The notes under the pieces: generated by a model
Databases searched by the model: none
What the model was told of the DNA's origin: nothing
What the model saw: the letters and a program-made list of their open reading frames with translations, nothing else
Program-made: the position numbers and the translations under genes
From: Paenibacillus sp. UNC499MF
GTDB lineage: Bacteria > Bacillota > Bacilli > Paenibacillales > NBRC-103111
Length of the DNA stretch: 64,000 bases
Reading direction: 5' to 3'
Assembly (NCBI RefSeq): GCF_900107975.1
Contig: NZ_FNVF01000011.1
Coordinates: 33,828 to 97,827 of the forward strand
Part shown: positions 54,053 through 63,580 of the stretch, one piece after another
Layout of the letters: each line of letters opens with the position of its first letter
Numbering within the stretch: position 1 is the stretch's first letter

Positions 54053-54435
54053 CTCCTTTCCTCCTTTCTTTCTTCGGTTAAGTGTTCTGGGCGAGGAAAT
54101 TTACGTATGTTAATACGCAGGCAAGTGAAAAGCATTAACAAAACGGTTTAAAATTGTTGATTCCAGCATAGAACAAGGACCCGCGGGAGAAAAGCAAATC
54201 AGTGAAAGAAGTCCGGAGGCGGATGAACGGTTGAGAAATTCCGGGGACTTGGAGAACTTTTGTTTATAAAAAACTAAACAGCCTTGATCCGGTCAACTAC
54301 CGAATCAAGGCTGTTTTTGGGCTGTCTTATTTAAGAAGATAAACTTTCATGTGCCGGCTTCATATTTGCGTGCTCCACTGTCAGCCGGTGATATTTTCGG
54401 ATGGAGGTTCCGATGATGGAGGGATAGTCCGAAGG
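54053..54435. other. Intergenic region upstream of the ECF sigma gene
   Basis: AT-rich DNA with no gene. It should carry the sigma gene promoter, and it ends with the terminator at 54276-54318 for the menaquinone operon. Confidence 0.55.
54276..54318 (-). terminator. Terminator of the mqnB-mqnD operon
   Basis: AAACAGCCTTGAT pairs with ATCAAGGCTGTTT, with an additional CGG/CCG inner pair; the minus strand shows a following T-run. Confidence 0.85.
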
Positions 54436-55266
54436 CTAGGCGCGAAGCAGTTTCAGATCGAACTCGGGCACAAGCCCTTCCTTCGCGGCCCGTCCGAGCA
54501 GCGCTTCGACCGCTCCGTAACCGTCCTCGCCGAGGTCCCCCGTGAACGAATTCACGTACAGGTCGATATGCGCCTTGGCGACTTCGGGAGACATCTCCTG
54601 CGCGTGCTGGAGCACGTATGCCTGGGACGCTTCCGGATGGGCCCACGCATACTCGACGGAAGAGCGGATCCATCCCGCCACCGCTTCCGGGTCCATCGAA
54701 CGCTTTGCGATAATGGCGCCAAGCGGAATGGGGAGTCCCGTGTCGGACTCCCACCAGCTGCCGAGATCGGCCAGCAGGCTGAGACCGTAGGACGGGTAGG
54801 TGAAGCGCGCCTCGTGAATGACGAGGCCCGCGTCGATCTTCCCGTCCCGGACGGCCGGCATGATCTCGTGAAACGGCATCACGACGATCTCGCCGACGCC
54901 TCCGGGAATCTGCTGGGCGGCCCACAGCCGGAACAGCAGGTACGCGGTCGAGCGCTCGCTCGGAACGGCGACGCGCTTGCCGGAGAGGGACGCCGGATCG
55001 GCGGAGCCGTTCGACAGCACGAGCGGCCCGCAGCCTCTGCCCAGAGCGCCGCCGCAAGGGAGCAGGGCATAGTCGCGGAGAACCCACGGCAGTGCCGCGT
55101 AGGAGATTTTCATCACTTCGGGACCGCCGGAACCCGCGGCCAGACCGTTGGTAATATCGATGTCGGCATACAGGACATCGAGCTCGGGCGCGCCGGGGAC
55201 GAGCCCGTGCACCCAGGCATGGAAGACGAACGTGTCGTTCGGACACGGGGAAAACGCGATTTTCAT
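54436..55266 (-). CDS. mqnD: 1,4-dihydroxy-6-naphthoate synthase (futalosine pathway)
   Basis: A 276-residue periplasmic-binding-protein-fold enzyme of the MqnA/MqnD family. It begins with the MqnD hallmark FSPCPNDTFVFHAW and contains DIDITN, ISYAALPWVL, GCGPLVLS and the MPFHEIMPAV and GLVIHEARFTY blocks. It converts cyclic dehypoxanthine futalosine to 1,4-dihydroxy-6-naphthoate in menaquinone synthesis. ATG 55266 follows GGAGGTG and overlaps mqnB in ATGA. No mqnA, mqnC or mqnE lies nearby. Confidence 0.93.
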   Translation of the reverse strand: MKIAFSPCPNDTFVFHAWVHGLVPGAPELDVLYADIDITNGLAAGSGGPEVMKISYAALPWVLRDYALLPCGGALGRGCGPLVLSNGSADPASLSGKRVAVPSERSTAYLLFRLWAAQQIPGGVGEIVVMPFHEIMPAVRDGKIDAGLVIHEARFTYPSYGLSLLADLGSWWESDTGLPIPLGAIIAKRSMDPEAVAGWIRSSVEYAWAHPEASQAYVLQHAQEMSPEVAKAHIDLYVNSFTGDLGEDGYGAVEALLGRAAKEGLVPEFDLKLLRA

Positions 55267-55964
55267 AACAGCACCTCCGGTAAGACTGAACTTGCTTTCT
55301 CCAGCATGGCGAGCGCTTCGGGAATTCGCCATGCCGCTTTGTTGCGCGGCCCTACCGCGTTGGAGACCGAGCGGAGCTCCAGGCACGGGATGCCGCGGGC
55401 GAGGGCGGCGCTTGCCGCGCCGAAGCCCTCCATGCCCTCGGCCGCGGCGCCGGGCACCCGCCGGGCGAGCTCCAGGGCATGCTCCGCCGTGCCGGTCACG
55501 GTGGAGACCGTAAGCACAGGTCCTGTGCTTACGGGCAGCCCGGCGGCCGCCAGGGCTTCGGCGACGCGGCCGGCAAGCGCCGCGTCGACAGGCACGCGGG
55601 CCGAGCCGAAGCCGAGCTCGTCCAGGCTGAGGAAGCCCCCGGGCGTCTCGGCGCCCAGATCGGCGGCGAGTATTTCGCTCGACACGACGAGCGAGCCGAC
55701 CTCGGCCCGGCCCTCGAAGCCGCCTGCGATTCCGGCGGCCAGGACGAGGTCGTATTCGGCGGCGGCGAGGGCCGCCGTCGTGGAGACAGCCGCGGCCACG
55801 GGACCGACGCCCGCGAGCTCCACCCGGAAGCCGGGCGCTCCGGCTAGACCGCGGAGTACGGCGTCCCGCTCGGCTTGGACGGGCGTCATGATCAGGACGC
55901 GCTTGATGGGAGGCGTTTCACCCGCAGGGAGCGGGGAAGAGGCCGAATAAAAATCAGGGCTCAT
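55263..55964 (-). CDS. mqnB: Futalosine hydrolase
   Basis: A 233-residue nucleoside-phosphorylase-fold hydrolase with VLIMTPVQAERDAV at the N-terminus, AAGIAGGFEGRAEVGSLVV (glycine-rich substrate loop), the EGMEGFGAA catalytic-site region and LRSVSNAVGPRNKAAW near the end. It removes hypoxanthine from futalosine. ATG 55964 was chosen for the AAAGGAG 8 nt upstream. It is the first gene of a two-gene operon with mqnD. The GC content is high. Confidence 0.92.
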   Translation of the reverse strand: MSPDFYSASSPLPAGETPPIKRVLIMTPVQAERDAVLRGLAGAPGFRVELAGVGPVAAAVSTTAALAAAEYDLVLAAGIAGGFEGRAEVGSLVVSSEILAADLGAETPGGFLSLDELGFGSARVPVDAALAGRVAEALAAAGLPVSTGPVLTVSTVTGTAEHALELARRVPGAAAEGMEGFGAASAALARGIPCLELRSVSNAVGPRNKAAWRIPEALAMLEKASSVLPEVLL

Positions 55965-56226
55965 TTGTAAGATCTCCTTTAAATGCTGATCCGGATAAGC
56001 TATATTATAAACCAATGCTTCGCGGTATAAAAACTTTAGGACTAAACAAATTTTCTTCATTGTCAAATTTATCCGCATTTACGCACGGATCGGGAAGGAC
56101 TGGAACGCGCTTTTTCCGAACTATTATTTATCTGAATCCATTTCGTGCCTTTCTTGTTCCGTGGCAGCCTCATCTGCCGCACATCATCCCCGGGCTCACT
56201 CTTCACGCATAAAGGAGACACACATC

Positions 56227-59200
56227 TTGAATGAATTTATCATCGGCGCTGCTGTATGCATCCTTCTTCTGACCGTCCAAATCCTTCTCATTCTTTACAA
56301 AAGAAATCTGGAAAAATGGAAACATCATGAACAGCTCGTCAAAAAATACGGCCTGCTGGTCAATATTATGCATACCGTGGATGTGGGCACCTGGTCGTAT
56401 GATTATTCGTCCCGGCGCGTTCCTTTTACATCGGAAGCCCTGCTCAAGATTACCGGCTACCGGCCCGAATATTTCGCTACCCGGGAAGCCTGGGAAAGAA
56501 TCATCCATCCGGACGATTTTCAGCGGTATAGAGCATCGTGCGTCAACGTCAAAGAGGGGATTTCCGATTTCAGCGAATACCGGATCGTTCACGCCTGCGG
56601 CGATGTCCGGTGGGTGCAGGTGCGGATGATTCCGACGCTGGATGAAACGAGCGGCGCGTTGCTGCGTCTGGACGGGGTGGTGCTGGACATTACGGCCCGG
56701 AAAGCGGCGGAGGAGGCTCTGCAGAGAAGCGAGCAGCGCTACCGTTCTCTCTTCGAGCATCATTCGGATGTGATTGTGGAGCTGGATCTGCACGGGAAGG
56801 TATTGGATATCAATTCGGCCGCCCTGGAAATTACGGGGAGCCGGCACAATATCGCGAACCCGCTGTCGCTTATCGAACTGTTCGGTGTGGACAGCCTGAA
56901 ACGGATGTCGGTGTATTTCGGCCGGGTGGTGCAGGGGACGAACCAGACATTCGAAATGAATTCTTATCATACAGAAGGCCGTATGTACCACTGGGATATA
57001 AAAATGGTGCCCGTGTATGTAAACGACGCGGTTACGGGAGTTTTTGTGCTGTGCAGGGACATTACTTCGAAGAAACTGACCGAGCGGTCGTTACAAAAAA
57101 GCGAGGCCACCTACCGACTGATCGCGGAAAATATGACGGACCTCGTGGCCGTGGTAGGCAGGGACGGAAAGTTCCAATACACGTCCCCTTCCTATAAAGC
57201 GAGGCTGGGATTGGACGAATCCACCGCAGCCGGCCTGTCGCTGTACGATAGTATGCATCCCGAAGACGGGAAGCTGATCCGGCTTAAGCTGGAAGGAATG
57301 CCGGAATCGGCTTGCGTATGGACGGCGCGCTGCCGGCTTATCCATGCGAACGGCTCCGAGCTGCATTTCGATTGTGTAGCCAACCCTGTCCGGGAAGCCG
57401 ACGGGAAAACGGAGAGCATCATCATCGTATCCCGGAACATCACGGAGAAAGTGCTGATCGAGCGGGAGCTGATGGAGAGCGAAGAGCGGTACAGGCATCT
57501 GATCGAGCTGCTGCCTCAGCCCTTGACGATGATCCGCGACGAGCGGTTTATTTACGCGAACCCCGCGGGGCTGGAGCTGTTCGGCGCCGCGCTGCCCTGC
57601 GATGTCATCGGCCGGAGCATCTACGATTTTATGCATCCCGATTATGTGGAGCAGGCCCGGGGCCGCGCGCTTGCGGTGGCGCAGGCGAAGTATGCTCCGC
57701 CGCTGGAGTACAAAATGGTCCGTACCGACGGCAGCGTCATCGACGTGGAAGTGACGGGCATCTACGACAGGCTGTCGCTTTCCTCCCTTCACGTGCATAC
57801 GGACATTACGGTGCGCAAGCGGATGGAGCAGGCGCTCCGGGACAGCGAAGAACGCTACCGCAGTCTTGTGGAGCTGTCTCCGGTTTCGATCGCGCTCTAC
57901 AAAGACGGGCAGGTCATCTACGCGAATCCCGCCGCGGTGCGGGTGCTGGGTGCGGGAAGCGCGGAGGAGATCATAGGGACGACGCCCCAGGACTGGATCC
58001 AGCCGGATGCGCCGTTCGAAGGAGAGCAGGCCATCCGGGATCGCGGGTCCAGCGCTCCTATCGATCTGGCCATCACCCGGCGCGACGGCAATGTGGTCGA
58101 TATGCTGGCGACGGCGATCTACGACGCGCGTTCCGAAGCTTTCCTCGTTTTCTTCGAGGATATTACGATACGCAAACAGGCCGAAACCGCCCTGCAGGAA
58201 AGCGAGAGGCTGAGCCGCCACCTGGTGGAGTTGTCGCCGATTCCGACGATTCTGACCCGGGACCACAAATTCGATTACGTCAATCCGGCAGGCCTGGATC
58301 TGTTCGGAGCGGGAACGACCTGCAGCCTGATCGGCCGCTCGATCTACGATACGGTCCATCCGAATTCCAGGGACAAGGTGCGCGCCCGTCTGAACGGGGT
58401 TTACGAGAACAAGGAAGCCACACGCATCGCCGAACACAAAATCGTCCGGCTGGACGGCCGGATCATCGACGCCGAAGTCGTATCCATTCCCATTCCGTAT
58501 ATCGGCATGGATGTCGCCATGACCATCATCCGGGATATAAGCGAGCAGAAGAAGGCGGAGAAGGACCGGGACTATGCGGAGCAAATCATACGGGAGAGCA
58601 AGGATCGCTATTATGTGCTCCAGACGAGTCTGGACCGCTTCTCAAGCGATTTATTCGGACTGATGAACGTGCAGGAGCTGGACCGGAGGCTTATTCAGGA
58701 AGTGCGGGAAATGATCCGAACGGAGAAAATCAGTCTCGTTGAAGTGGACAAGCAGAACAAGATTACCGTCAAGAACGGCAGTTCGGATATTCCCCAGCAC
58801 GTCTGGGAGGAAATTGTGGAGGGCTGTTCCGACCCGCTGCCCGTCTGCGAAATTATCGACACGCCGGACGGCCATCTGATCCGCATCGGAGAAATTAAAG
58901 GGAAAAGCTACCTGCTGTGCATCGGGGAGAAGTCTCCTTCTCTCGTTTTACAATCCAAAAGGGTATGGATCAAAACGATCGCCCGCTACGCGAGTGTCCT
59001 GTACGATAATTTCAGAGTCATCGAAGATCTGACTCAGGAGCTGCGTGAGCTGGCGACCCGGCAAAAGACGCCTTCCTGGCTGATCCGGCTTTTATTCGCT
59101 CTATCCGAGAATGAAAGCAAGCGCCTTTCCCAGGATCTGCACGACGGAGCTCTGCAGGAGCAGATCATCTGGTACCGCAAGCTTGACGAGATCTCGTCCG

Positions 59201-59766
59201 ATGACGAGGTTCCGCAGGGACTGCGCGAGAAGCTGGCTCAGATCACGCAGGGGCTGCTCGATGTCATTTACCAGATCCGCATCACGTGCAACGAGCTGAG
59301 GCCGCCGATGCTCAAGGAAGAGGGCCTTGTGGCTTCTCTGGAGGCCCTGTTCGAATTTACGCAGCTGCGGACCGACTATTCCATTGCTTTTGACTACACG
59401 GGCTTTCACGGCTCCCTGCACGACGACGATTTGTTAATCGGGTTGTATCGAATTGTACAGGAGCTTCTGGCCAACGCGACGAAACATTCTAACGCAGCGA
59501 AAGTTCAATTCAAGTTGTCGGCTCACTCCGACCGGATTCATCTGAGTTATGAGGATAACGGAATCGGTATGGATGTTAGTGGAATGGTGGAGTCCTTTAA
59601 CAGTATGGGAGTTTACGGCATTAAAGAAAGGGTTCGCAGTATGGATGGCGACGTTGAGTTTTACTCCTCCCCGAACAATGGGCTCGCCGTTTTCATTAAC
59701 GTACCGGTGAAACAGAATCAGAAATTCGAAATCAGAAATTGGAGTGTTAGGGATAACCATGATTGA
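56227..59766 (+). CDS. Multi-PAS sensor histidine kinase (six PAS, HisKA_3)
   Basis: A 1179-residue kinase with one N-terminal TM helix (about 3-24) and almost no extracellular part, so sensing is cytosolic. About six PAS/PAC modules follow (about 45-160, 172-290, 295-415, 420-535, 540-660, 660-780), each ending in a DIT-x-RK-like linker. A region of about 180 residues without a clear family comes next, then the kinase core: LSQDLHDGALQEQ (His972), ELLANATKHS and a DNGIGMDVSG G1-box. The start is TTG 56227 with AAAGGAG 9 nt upstream. It overlaps the ComA-like regulator gene by 8 nt, so they form a pair. Repeated FMHPD/DSMHPE-type motifs suggest PAS duplication. The ligand (redox, heme or flavin) is not evident. 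Confidence 0.92.
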   Translation: MNEFIIGAAVCILLLTVQILLILYKRNLEKWKHHEQLVKKYGLLVNIMHTVDVGTWSYDYSSRRVPFTSEALLKITGYRPEYFATREAWERIIHPDDFQRYRASCVNVKEGISDFSEYRIVHACGDVRWVQVRMIPTLDETSGALLRLDGVVLDITARKAAEEALQRSEQRYRSLFEHHSDVIVELDLHGKVLDINSAALEITGSRHNIANPLSLIELFGVDSLKRMSVYFGRVVQGTNQTFEMNSYHTEGRMYHWDIKMVPVYVNDAVTGVFVLCRDITSKKLTERSLQKSEATYRLIAENMTDLVAVVGRDGKFQYTSPSYKARLGLDESTAAGLSLYDSMHPEDGKLIRLKLEGMPESACVWTARCRLIHANGSELHFDCVANPVREADGKTESIIIVSRNITEKVLIERELMESEERYRHLIELLPQPLTMIRDERFIYANPAGLELFGAALPCDVIGRSIYDFMHPDYVEQARGRALAVAQAKYAPPLEYKMVRTDGSVIDVEVTGIYDRLSLSSLHVHTDITVRKRMEQALRDSEERYRSLVELSPVSIALYKDGQVIYANPAAVRVLGAGSAEEIIGTTPQDWIQPDAPFEGEQAIRDRGSSAPIDLAITRRDGNVVDMLATAIYDARSEAFLVFFEDITIRKQAETALQESERLSRHLVELSPIPTILTRDHKFDYVNPAGLDLFGAGTTCSLIGRSIYDTVHPNSRDKVRARLNGVYENKEATRIAEHKIVRLDGRIIDAEVVSIPIPYIGMDVAMTIIRDISEQKKAEKDRDYAEQIIRESKDRYYVLQTSLDRFSSDLFGLMNVQELDRRLIQEVREMIRTEKISLVEVDKQNKITVKNGSSDIPQHVWEEIVEGCSDPLPVCEIIDTPDGHLIRIGEIKGKSYLLCIGEKSPSLVLQSKRVWIKTIARYASVLYDNFRVIEDLTQELRELATRQKTPSWLIRLLFALSENESKRLSQDLHDGALQEQIIWYRKLDEISSDDEVPQGLREKLAQITQGLLDVIYQIRITCNELRPPMLKEEGLVASLEALFEFTQLRTDYSIAFDYTGFHGSLHDDDLLIGLYRIVQELLANATKHSNAAKVQFKLSAHSDRIHLSYEDNGIGMDVSGMVESFNSMGVYGIKERVRSMDGDVEFYSSPNNGLAVFINVPVKQNQKFEIRNWSVRDNHD

Positions 59767-60427
59767 GATCTTATTGGTCGACGACCATCCTTCCGTCATG
59801 GAGGGGACGAAAATGCTGCTGGAACAGGACACCAATATGAAAGTTTCCTTGGCTCATACGGCCAAAGAAGCGCTGGAGCTGGCGGTTGCCCAGCATTTTG
59901 ACGTGATGCTGATCGATCTGCATATGCCTACGATGAACGGGATCGATCTGGCCAAACAAATTCTCCACCTTATTCCGGACGCCGTCATCCTGATCTACAC
60001 CGGCTTTGAATTTAACAATCATTTCAACCTGATGATTGAAGCCGGAATTGCCGGGTTTGTTCTCAAAACGGCAAACAAGGAACAGCTCGTAACGGCTGTG
60101 AGGTGCGCTCTCAGGGGGGAAGCCGTGCTGCCTTTGTCCCTGGTCAAACAGCTGAGGCGGACGACGGGCAGCCAGTTTGCGGAATCGGCAGGCGGCAGTC
60201 CCGAAACGCAGGCGGTCAGCTCCAAGGAATACGAGATTTTGAAAGAGATCGCGAAAGGGAGAAGCAACAAGGAAATTGCCGCATCCGTCCTGATGAGCCA
60301 ACGCTCGCTGGAGTACTGCCTGACGAACCTCTTTCACAAGCTTAACGTGAAATCACGGATCGAAGCCGCCATGAAAGCGAAGCAGCTGGGCCTGCTGTCC
60401 GATGAAGATTTTCCGAAAATGGCATGA
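59759..60427 (+). CDS. ComA-like response regulator
   Basis: A 222-residue NarL/FixJ regulator. The receiver starts ILLVDDHPSVMEGTKMLLEQD, very like ComA (DDHPAVMEGTK), with the phosphoacceptor Asp53 and a conserved VLKTANKEQ lysine. The HTH reads ILKEIAKGRSNKEIAASV then SQRSLEYCLTNLFHKLNVKS, again strikingly ComA-like (KRSIEYSLTSIFNKLNV in B. subtilis, from memory). A perfect ComA box lies 113 bp downstream, ahead of the chemosensory operon. ATG 59759 lies inside the end of the kinase gene; GTG 59744 is an alternative. The kinase partner is not a ComP. Confidence 0.92.
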   Translation: MIEILLVDDHPSVMEGTKMLLEQDTNMKVSLAHTAKEALELAVAQHFDVMLIDLHMPTMNGIDLAKQILHLIPDAVILIYTGFEFNNHFNLMIEAGIAGFVLKTANKEQLVTAVRCALRGEAVLPLSLVKQLRRTTGSQFAESAGGSPETQAVSSKEYEILKEIAKGRSNKEIAASVLMSQRSLEYCLTNLFHKLNVKSRIEAAMKAKQLGLLSDEDFPKMA

Positions 60428-60451
60428 TAAAAAATTTATCAAGTTCGACAT

Positions 60452-60488
60452 AAAACCGGCCGTACACAGTTGTGATACGGTTTTTTTG
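60452..60488 (+). terminator. Terminator of the kinase-regulator operon
   Basis: AAACCG-GC-CGTA...TACGG-TTT, a stem with a 2-nt bulge and a following T-run (T7). It isolates the operon from the ComA box that begins 41 bp downstream. Confidence 0.75.
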
Positions 60489-60528
60489 TCTATTCATTAC
60501 CATTAATCCGACAGGAATTTACAAGTTT

Positions 60529-60586
60529 CCGCAATATTTTTGCGGGTTCCCGCAAAGGTTTTTCGGTTACCACCGCTCTTTTGCGG
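60529..60586 (+). promoter_or_regulatory. ComA-type binding site cluster upstream of the chemosensory operon
   Basis: TTGCGGGTTCCCGCAA (60540-60555) is a perfect match to the B. subtilis ComA box, TTGCGG-N4-CCGCAA. A CCGCAA half-site lies just before it (60529-60534) and a TTGCGG half-site just after it (60581-60586). ComA-activated promoters such as srfA carry one box plus extra half-sites, so the cluster looks functional. A possible -10, TATGAT, is at 60589-60594, but no good -35 is seen. Confidence 0.8.
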
Positions 60587-60761
60587 TTTATGATTAGTAC
60601 AGCTTCTAGGTCTTTTAACCTAAGCCGGATTGCTCAGATTTTTAAAGCTCCCGAAAGGGAGGAAGCGGATTTGCCGGTAAATGCCTGCCTCTATCCGCGG
60701 CCGGATTGTGGCGAGGATACGGGCAGAGATCATTTTATACACATAAAGGTGGTTGATTGAA
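60587..60761. other. Leader region of the chemosensory operon
   Basis: About 175 bp without a gene. It contains a small GNRA-type hairpin, CTCCC-GAAA-GGGAG (60648-60661), and GC-rich segments that could fold further. It does not match the c-di-GMP or other riboswitch cores I know. Confidence 0.45.
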
Positions 60762-61226
60762 GTGCAGAATCCGAACGGAGTTAAAGATTTGCTGAACAGT
60801 ACCATTGCATCGATGAGCCAGGTTTTTCCCATCTCCATCGACACGAAGCCTCCCAGCATGCTGCAAAATGCGGTCATCCAGGGCGAAATCGGAGTGCTGA
60901 TCGGGATCGTCGGGGATGTCGAAGGAAGGCTGGTTATCGAAGGAGATATCGAAACGTTCGGTAAACTGGGACAATCCATGTTTGGCATGCCTCTTGAAGG
61001 TGAAATGCTCCATAGTTTTGTAGGGGAAATGGCGAATATGATTGCCGGGAATACGTCGGCGATTATTTATCAAAAAGGACACAAAATCGATATTACCCCG
61101 CCCACCGTCATGGTAGGACAAATGCAGCTTTACGGATTCGAGAAGGGGATTTCAATAGCGGTTTCCCTTGCGGAAGTCGGAACCATCCATATGATCCTTC
61201 TTTTGCAGAAAACCGAAGCCGCATAA
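60762..61226 (+). CDS. CheX-like chemotaxis phosphatase domain protein
   Basis: A 154-residue protein with the CheX/CheC-type fold: an N-terminal helix (LLNSTIASMSQVFP), a beta core and the catalytic helix EMANMIAGN, where the Glu-x2-Asn pair dephosphorylates CheY-P. Its position ahead of MCP, cheW and cheA fits. The start is GTG 60762, 9 nt from AAAGGTGG; TTG 60753 is too near that site. It probably sets the adaptation or signal-decay rate of the pathway below. Confidence 0.87.
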   Translation: MQNPNGVKDLLNSTIASMSQVFPISIDTKPPSMLQNAVIQGEIGVLIGIVGDVEGRLVIEGDIETFGKLGQSMFGMPLEGEMLHSFVGEMANMIAGNTSAIIYQKGHKIDITPPTVMVGQMQLYGFEKGISIAVSLAEVGTIHMILLLQKTEAA

Positions 61227-61272
61227 AAAAAACGTCGCGACAAATCAACAATTTTAAGGTGGGGAAGCACAC

Positions 61273-61449
61273 ATGGAAAAAACGAGATTTATAAGAGCGC
61301 TGTGGGACAATTCCAGAGGAAGAAGCGATTATCATCCGGAAAGAAATGAGGGAGAATTAACGAGCGAAGAAATAGACGACATTCTGCACGACCTGGAGAC
61401 CGAGCTCAAAGTGATCGAAGGACGCAAAGGCAGGAGGTACGGACAATGA
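61273..61449 (+). CDS. Small protein (58 aa) coupled to the MCP gene
   Basis: Starts at ATG 61273 with AAGGTGGGG 8 nt upstream and ends in TGA 61447-61449, overlapping the MCP start in ATGA. It is highly charged and hydrophilic, without TM helix or known motif. It begins [17 protein letters not shown]; the second half ([20 protein letters not shown]) is strongly helical and acidic. Translational coupling and its place between cheX and the MCP argue that it is real and linked to the array. I do not recognise a family. Confidence 0.7.
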   Translation: MEKTRFIRALWDNSRGRSDYHPERNEGELTSEEIDDILHDLETELKVIEGRKGRRYGQ

Positions 61450-63050
61450 AATGGTACCGCAATTTAAAAACATCCGCGAAGCTCGTGTCGGCTTTTGTAT
61501 TTATCGCCATTTTGCTGGTGTTCACGGGTTTTTTCGGGCTTGTCAATATGAGCAGGCTCAACAACAGCCTAAGCAGCATGTATGAAAATAATCTGGTTCC
61601 GCTCCGGGTCGTTTCGGACGCTTCCTTCTATTATCAGGTCATAAGAACGGATCTCCGGGACTTGAACGATCTTGCGGATACTCCGGCCCAGAAGGACGAG
61701 TACAAGAAAAAAATCGACGAGAACGTGAAGAAAATCGGCGAAAAAATAGGAGCTTACGAGAAAACGGACGTTACCCAGGGTGAAAAAGATCTGCTTCAGG
61801 CTTTTCATCCCGTATGGGAGAGCTACCAGAAGCAGCTGGAGGAAGCCGTTAAAATCGGCTACGGCGATGACCGTGAAGCGTTTAAAGCCCTGCTCGCGAG
61901 CGGAAGCCTGAAAACCAAGGGCGATGAAGTCATGAAGGCTTTCGACGACATGTTTGAGATTAACGTGAAACTGGCGGAAGAACGCAACGCCGAAGGCGCC
62001 GCCTTGTACAAAAGCTCCAGCAACGTGACTTTTGCGGTTATGATTGCAGCGTTCCTGATCTCTATCGGATTGGGCTACGCTATCGCGCGGATCATTTCCC
62101 GGCCGCTTAACAAGGTGGTCGGCCTGGTAGGTAAAGTTTCCGCAGGCGATCTGACCGAAGTCACGGATATCGACACCCGCGATGAAATCGGACAGTTGGC
62201 CAAATCCGTGAACGAGATGGTCTACAGCCTGCGAAGCACGGTAGGCGGCATCCTGACGTCGGCCGAAAGCGTGTCGGCGGCGGCCGAGCAGATTTCGGCG
62301 AGCACGCAGGAAATCGCGAGCGGAAGCGTCAGCCAAGCTAACGCCGCGCAGACCATCCACGAGCTGTTCAAAGAGCTGTCGACCGCGATTACGTCGGTCG
62401 CGACGAGCGCCGAACAAGCTTCGGAGGTTTCGTCGGATGCGCTGGATATCGCCCAGCAGGGCGGCAAGATCGTGAATTCGTCCATTGAGAGCATGAACCA
62501 GGTCAATGAGCAGGTATCCAGACTCGAACAGGATTCCAACAAAATCGGAGAGATTATCGAAGTGATTGACGATATCGCCGAGCAGACCAATCTGCTTGCT
62601 CTTAATGCGGCGATCGAAGCGGCACGCGCCGGGGACCAGGGACGCGGGTTCGCGGTCGTGGCCGACGAAGTCCGCAAGCTGGCCGAACGGAGCGGGGAAG
62701 CGACGAAGCAGATTACCGCGATTATCAAGGGCATGCAGGAGAATACGCGCCAGAGCGTCAAAGCGGTCGGCGACGGTGTGGTCCTGTCCCGCCAGACGGG
62801 CGAATCGTTCCATCACATTATCGGCATGGTGAACGAATCGGCCAATAAGGTGATGGAGATCGCCGCGGCAAGCGAGCAGCAGGCGGCGCAATCCTCCGAG
62901 GTCATGTCGTCGATCGAGAGCATTTCCGCCGTAACCGAGCAGTCGGCGGCAAGCAGCGAAGAGACGGCCTCCACGGCCCAGTCGCTCGCCGGATTGGCGG
63001 AAGAGCTTAACCGGACGGTAGCGGTGTTCAAAATCAGCAAATCCGCCTAA
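61446..63050 (+). CDS. Methyl-accepting chemotaxis protein (4HB, HAMP)
   Basis: A 534-residue transducer. TM1 (about 13-33), a 4-helix-bundle ligand-binding domain (about 35-190), TM2 (about 194-213), HAMP (about 214-268) and a long coiled-coil signalling domain follow. The hairpin tip reads [20 protein letters not shown], the invariant CheA/CheW contact. No CheR-binding pentapeptide is present at the C-terminus. The ligand is unknown. It overlaps the 58-aa gene and is followed by a hairpin and then cheW. Confidence 0.95.
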   Translation: MKWYRNLKTSAKLVSAFVFIAILLVFTGFFGLVNMSRLNNSLSSMYENNLVPLRVVSDASFYYQVIRTDLRDLNDLADTPAQKDEYKKKIDENVKKIGEKIGAYEKTDVTQGEKDLLQAFHPVWESYQKQLEEAVKIGYGDDREAFKALLASGSLKTKGDEVMKAFDDMFEINVKLAEERNAEGAALYKSSSNVTFAVMIAAFLISIGLGYAIARIISRPLNKVVGLVGKVSAGDLTEVTDIDTRDEIGQLAKSVNEMVYSLRSTVGGILTSAESVSAAAEQISASTQEIASGSVSQANAAQTIHELFKELSTAITSVATSAEQASEVSSDALDIAQQGGKIVNSSIESMNQVNEQVSRLEQDSNKIGEIIEVIDDIAEQTNLLALNAAIEAARAGDQGRGFAVVADEVRKLAERSGEATKQITAIIKGMQENTRQSVKAVGDGVVLSRQTGESFHHIIGMVNESANKVMEIAAASEQQAAQSSEVMSSIESISAVTEQSAASSEETASTAQSLAGLAEELNRTVAVFKISKSA

Positions 63051-63060
63051 CGAGGCAGGG

Positions 63061-63085
63061 ACCCCAGTCAGCCTGATTGGGGTTA
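63061..63085 (+). terminator. Hairpin between the MCP gene and cheW
   Basis: CCCCA-G-TCA-GCC-TGA-T-TGGGG with only a weak T-rich tail. It may attenuate transcription and not fully stop it, since cheW and cheA follow on the same strand. Confidence 0.55.
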
Positions 63086-63139
63086 TTCTTTTAACGGCGG
63101 GAGCCGGATTCCTTACGAATGACAGGGAGGACCTTTTTT

Positions 63140-63568
63140 ATGCAGGGAAGCGGGCACGAGCAATATGTGGCGTTCGGCATCGACCGGGAACAGTACGCCA
63201 TCCGGATTTACGATATTCACGAGATTATTAAAATGCAGGCCGTTACGGCTATTCCGAATGTCAAGCCTTACGTCAAAGGGGTGATCAACCTGCGGGGGCG
63301 GATCGTCCCGGTCATTTCCCTCCGGACTTTGTTCGGTATGGAAGAGGCGGAGCCGACGAAGGCATCCCGGATTGTCGTGGTTCATCACCTGGAGGACACC
63401 GTCGGAATTATGGTGGATTATGTGAGCAAAGTGACGACGTTCACGGACATACAGCCTCCACCGGAGCGGGTGGGCGGCGTACAGGGCGGATTTTTTACGG
63501 GAATCGGGCTTGCGGACAGCGGCCTGGCGGGGATTTTAAAACTGGACGAAGTTCTGCTTCACGAATAG
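63140..63568 (+). CDS. cheW: Chemotaxis coupling protein CheW
   Basis: A 142-residue CheW: an N-terminal beta strand (QYVAFGIDREQYAIRIYDIHEII), the KGVINLRGRIVPVISL core that contacts CheA and receptor tips, and VDYVSKVTTF. It links the MCP to CheA. ATG 63140, 9 nt from GGGAGG, is preferred to ATG 63119. It sits between the MCP gene and cheA. Confidence 0.95.
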   Translation: MQGSGHEQYVAFGIDREQYAIRIYDIHEIIKMQAVTAIPNVKPYVKGVINLRGRIVPVISLRTLFGMEEAEPTKASRIVVVHHLEDTVGIMVDYVSKVTTFTDIQPPPERVGGVQGGFFTGIGLADSGLAGILKLDEVLLHE

Positions 63569-63580
63569 GAGTTGACTGGC

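Noticed and set aside
54349-55950. 533-codon plus-strand frame antisense to mqnD and mqnB
   Set aside because: Arises from the high GC content of mqnB. The mqn proteins match their families on the minus strand.
60587-60761. Riboswitch in the chemosensory leader
   Set aside because: I looked for c-di-GMP, SAM, TPP, cobalamin and c-di-AMP cores and found none; only a short hairpin is present.
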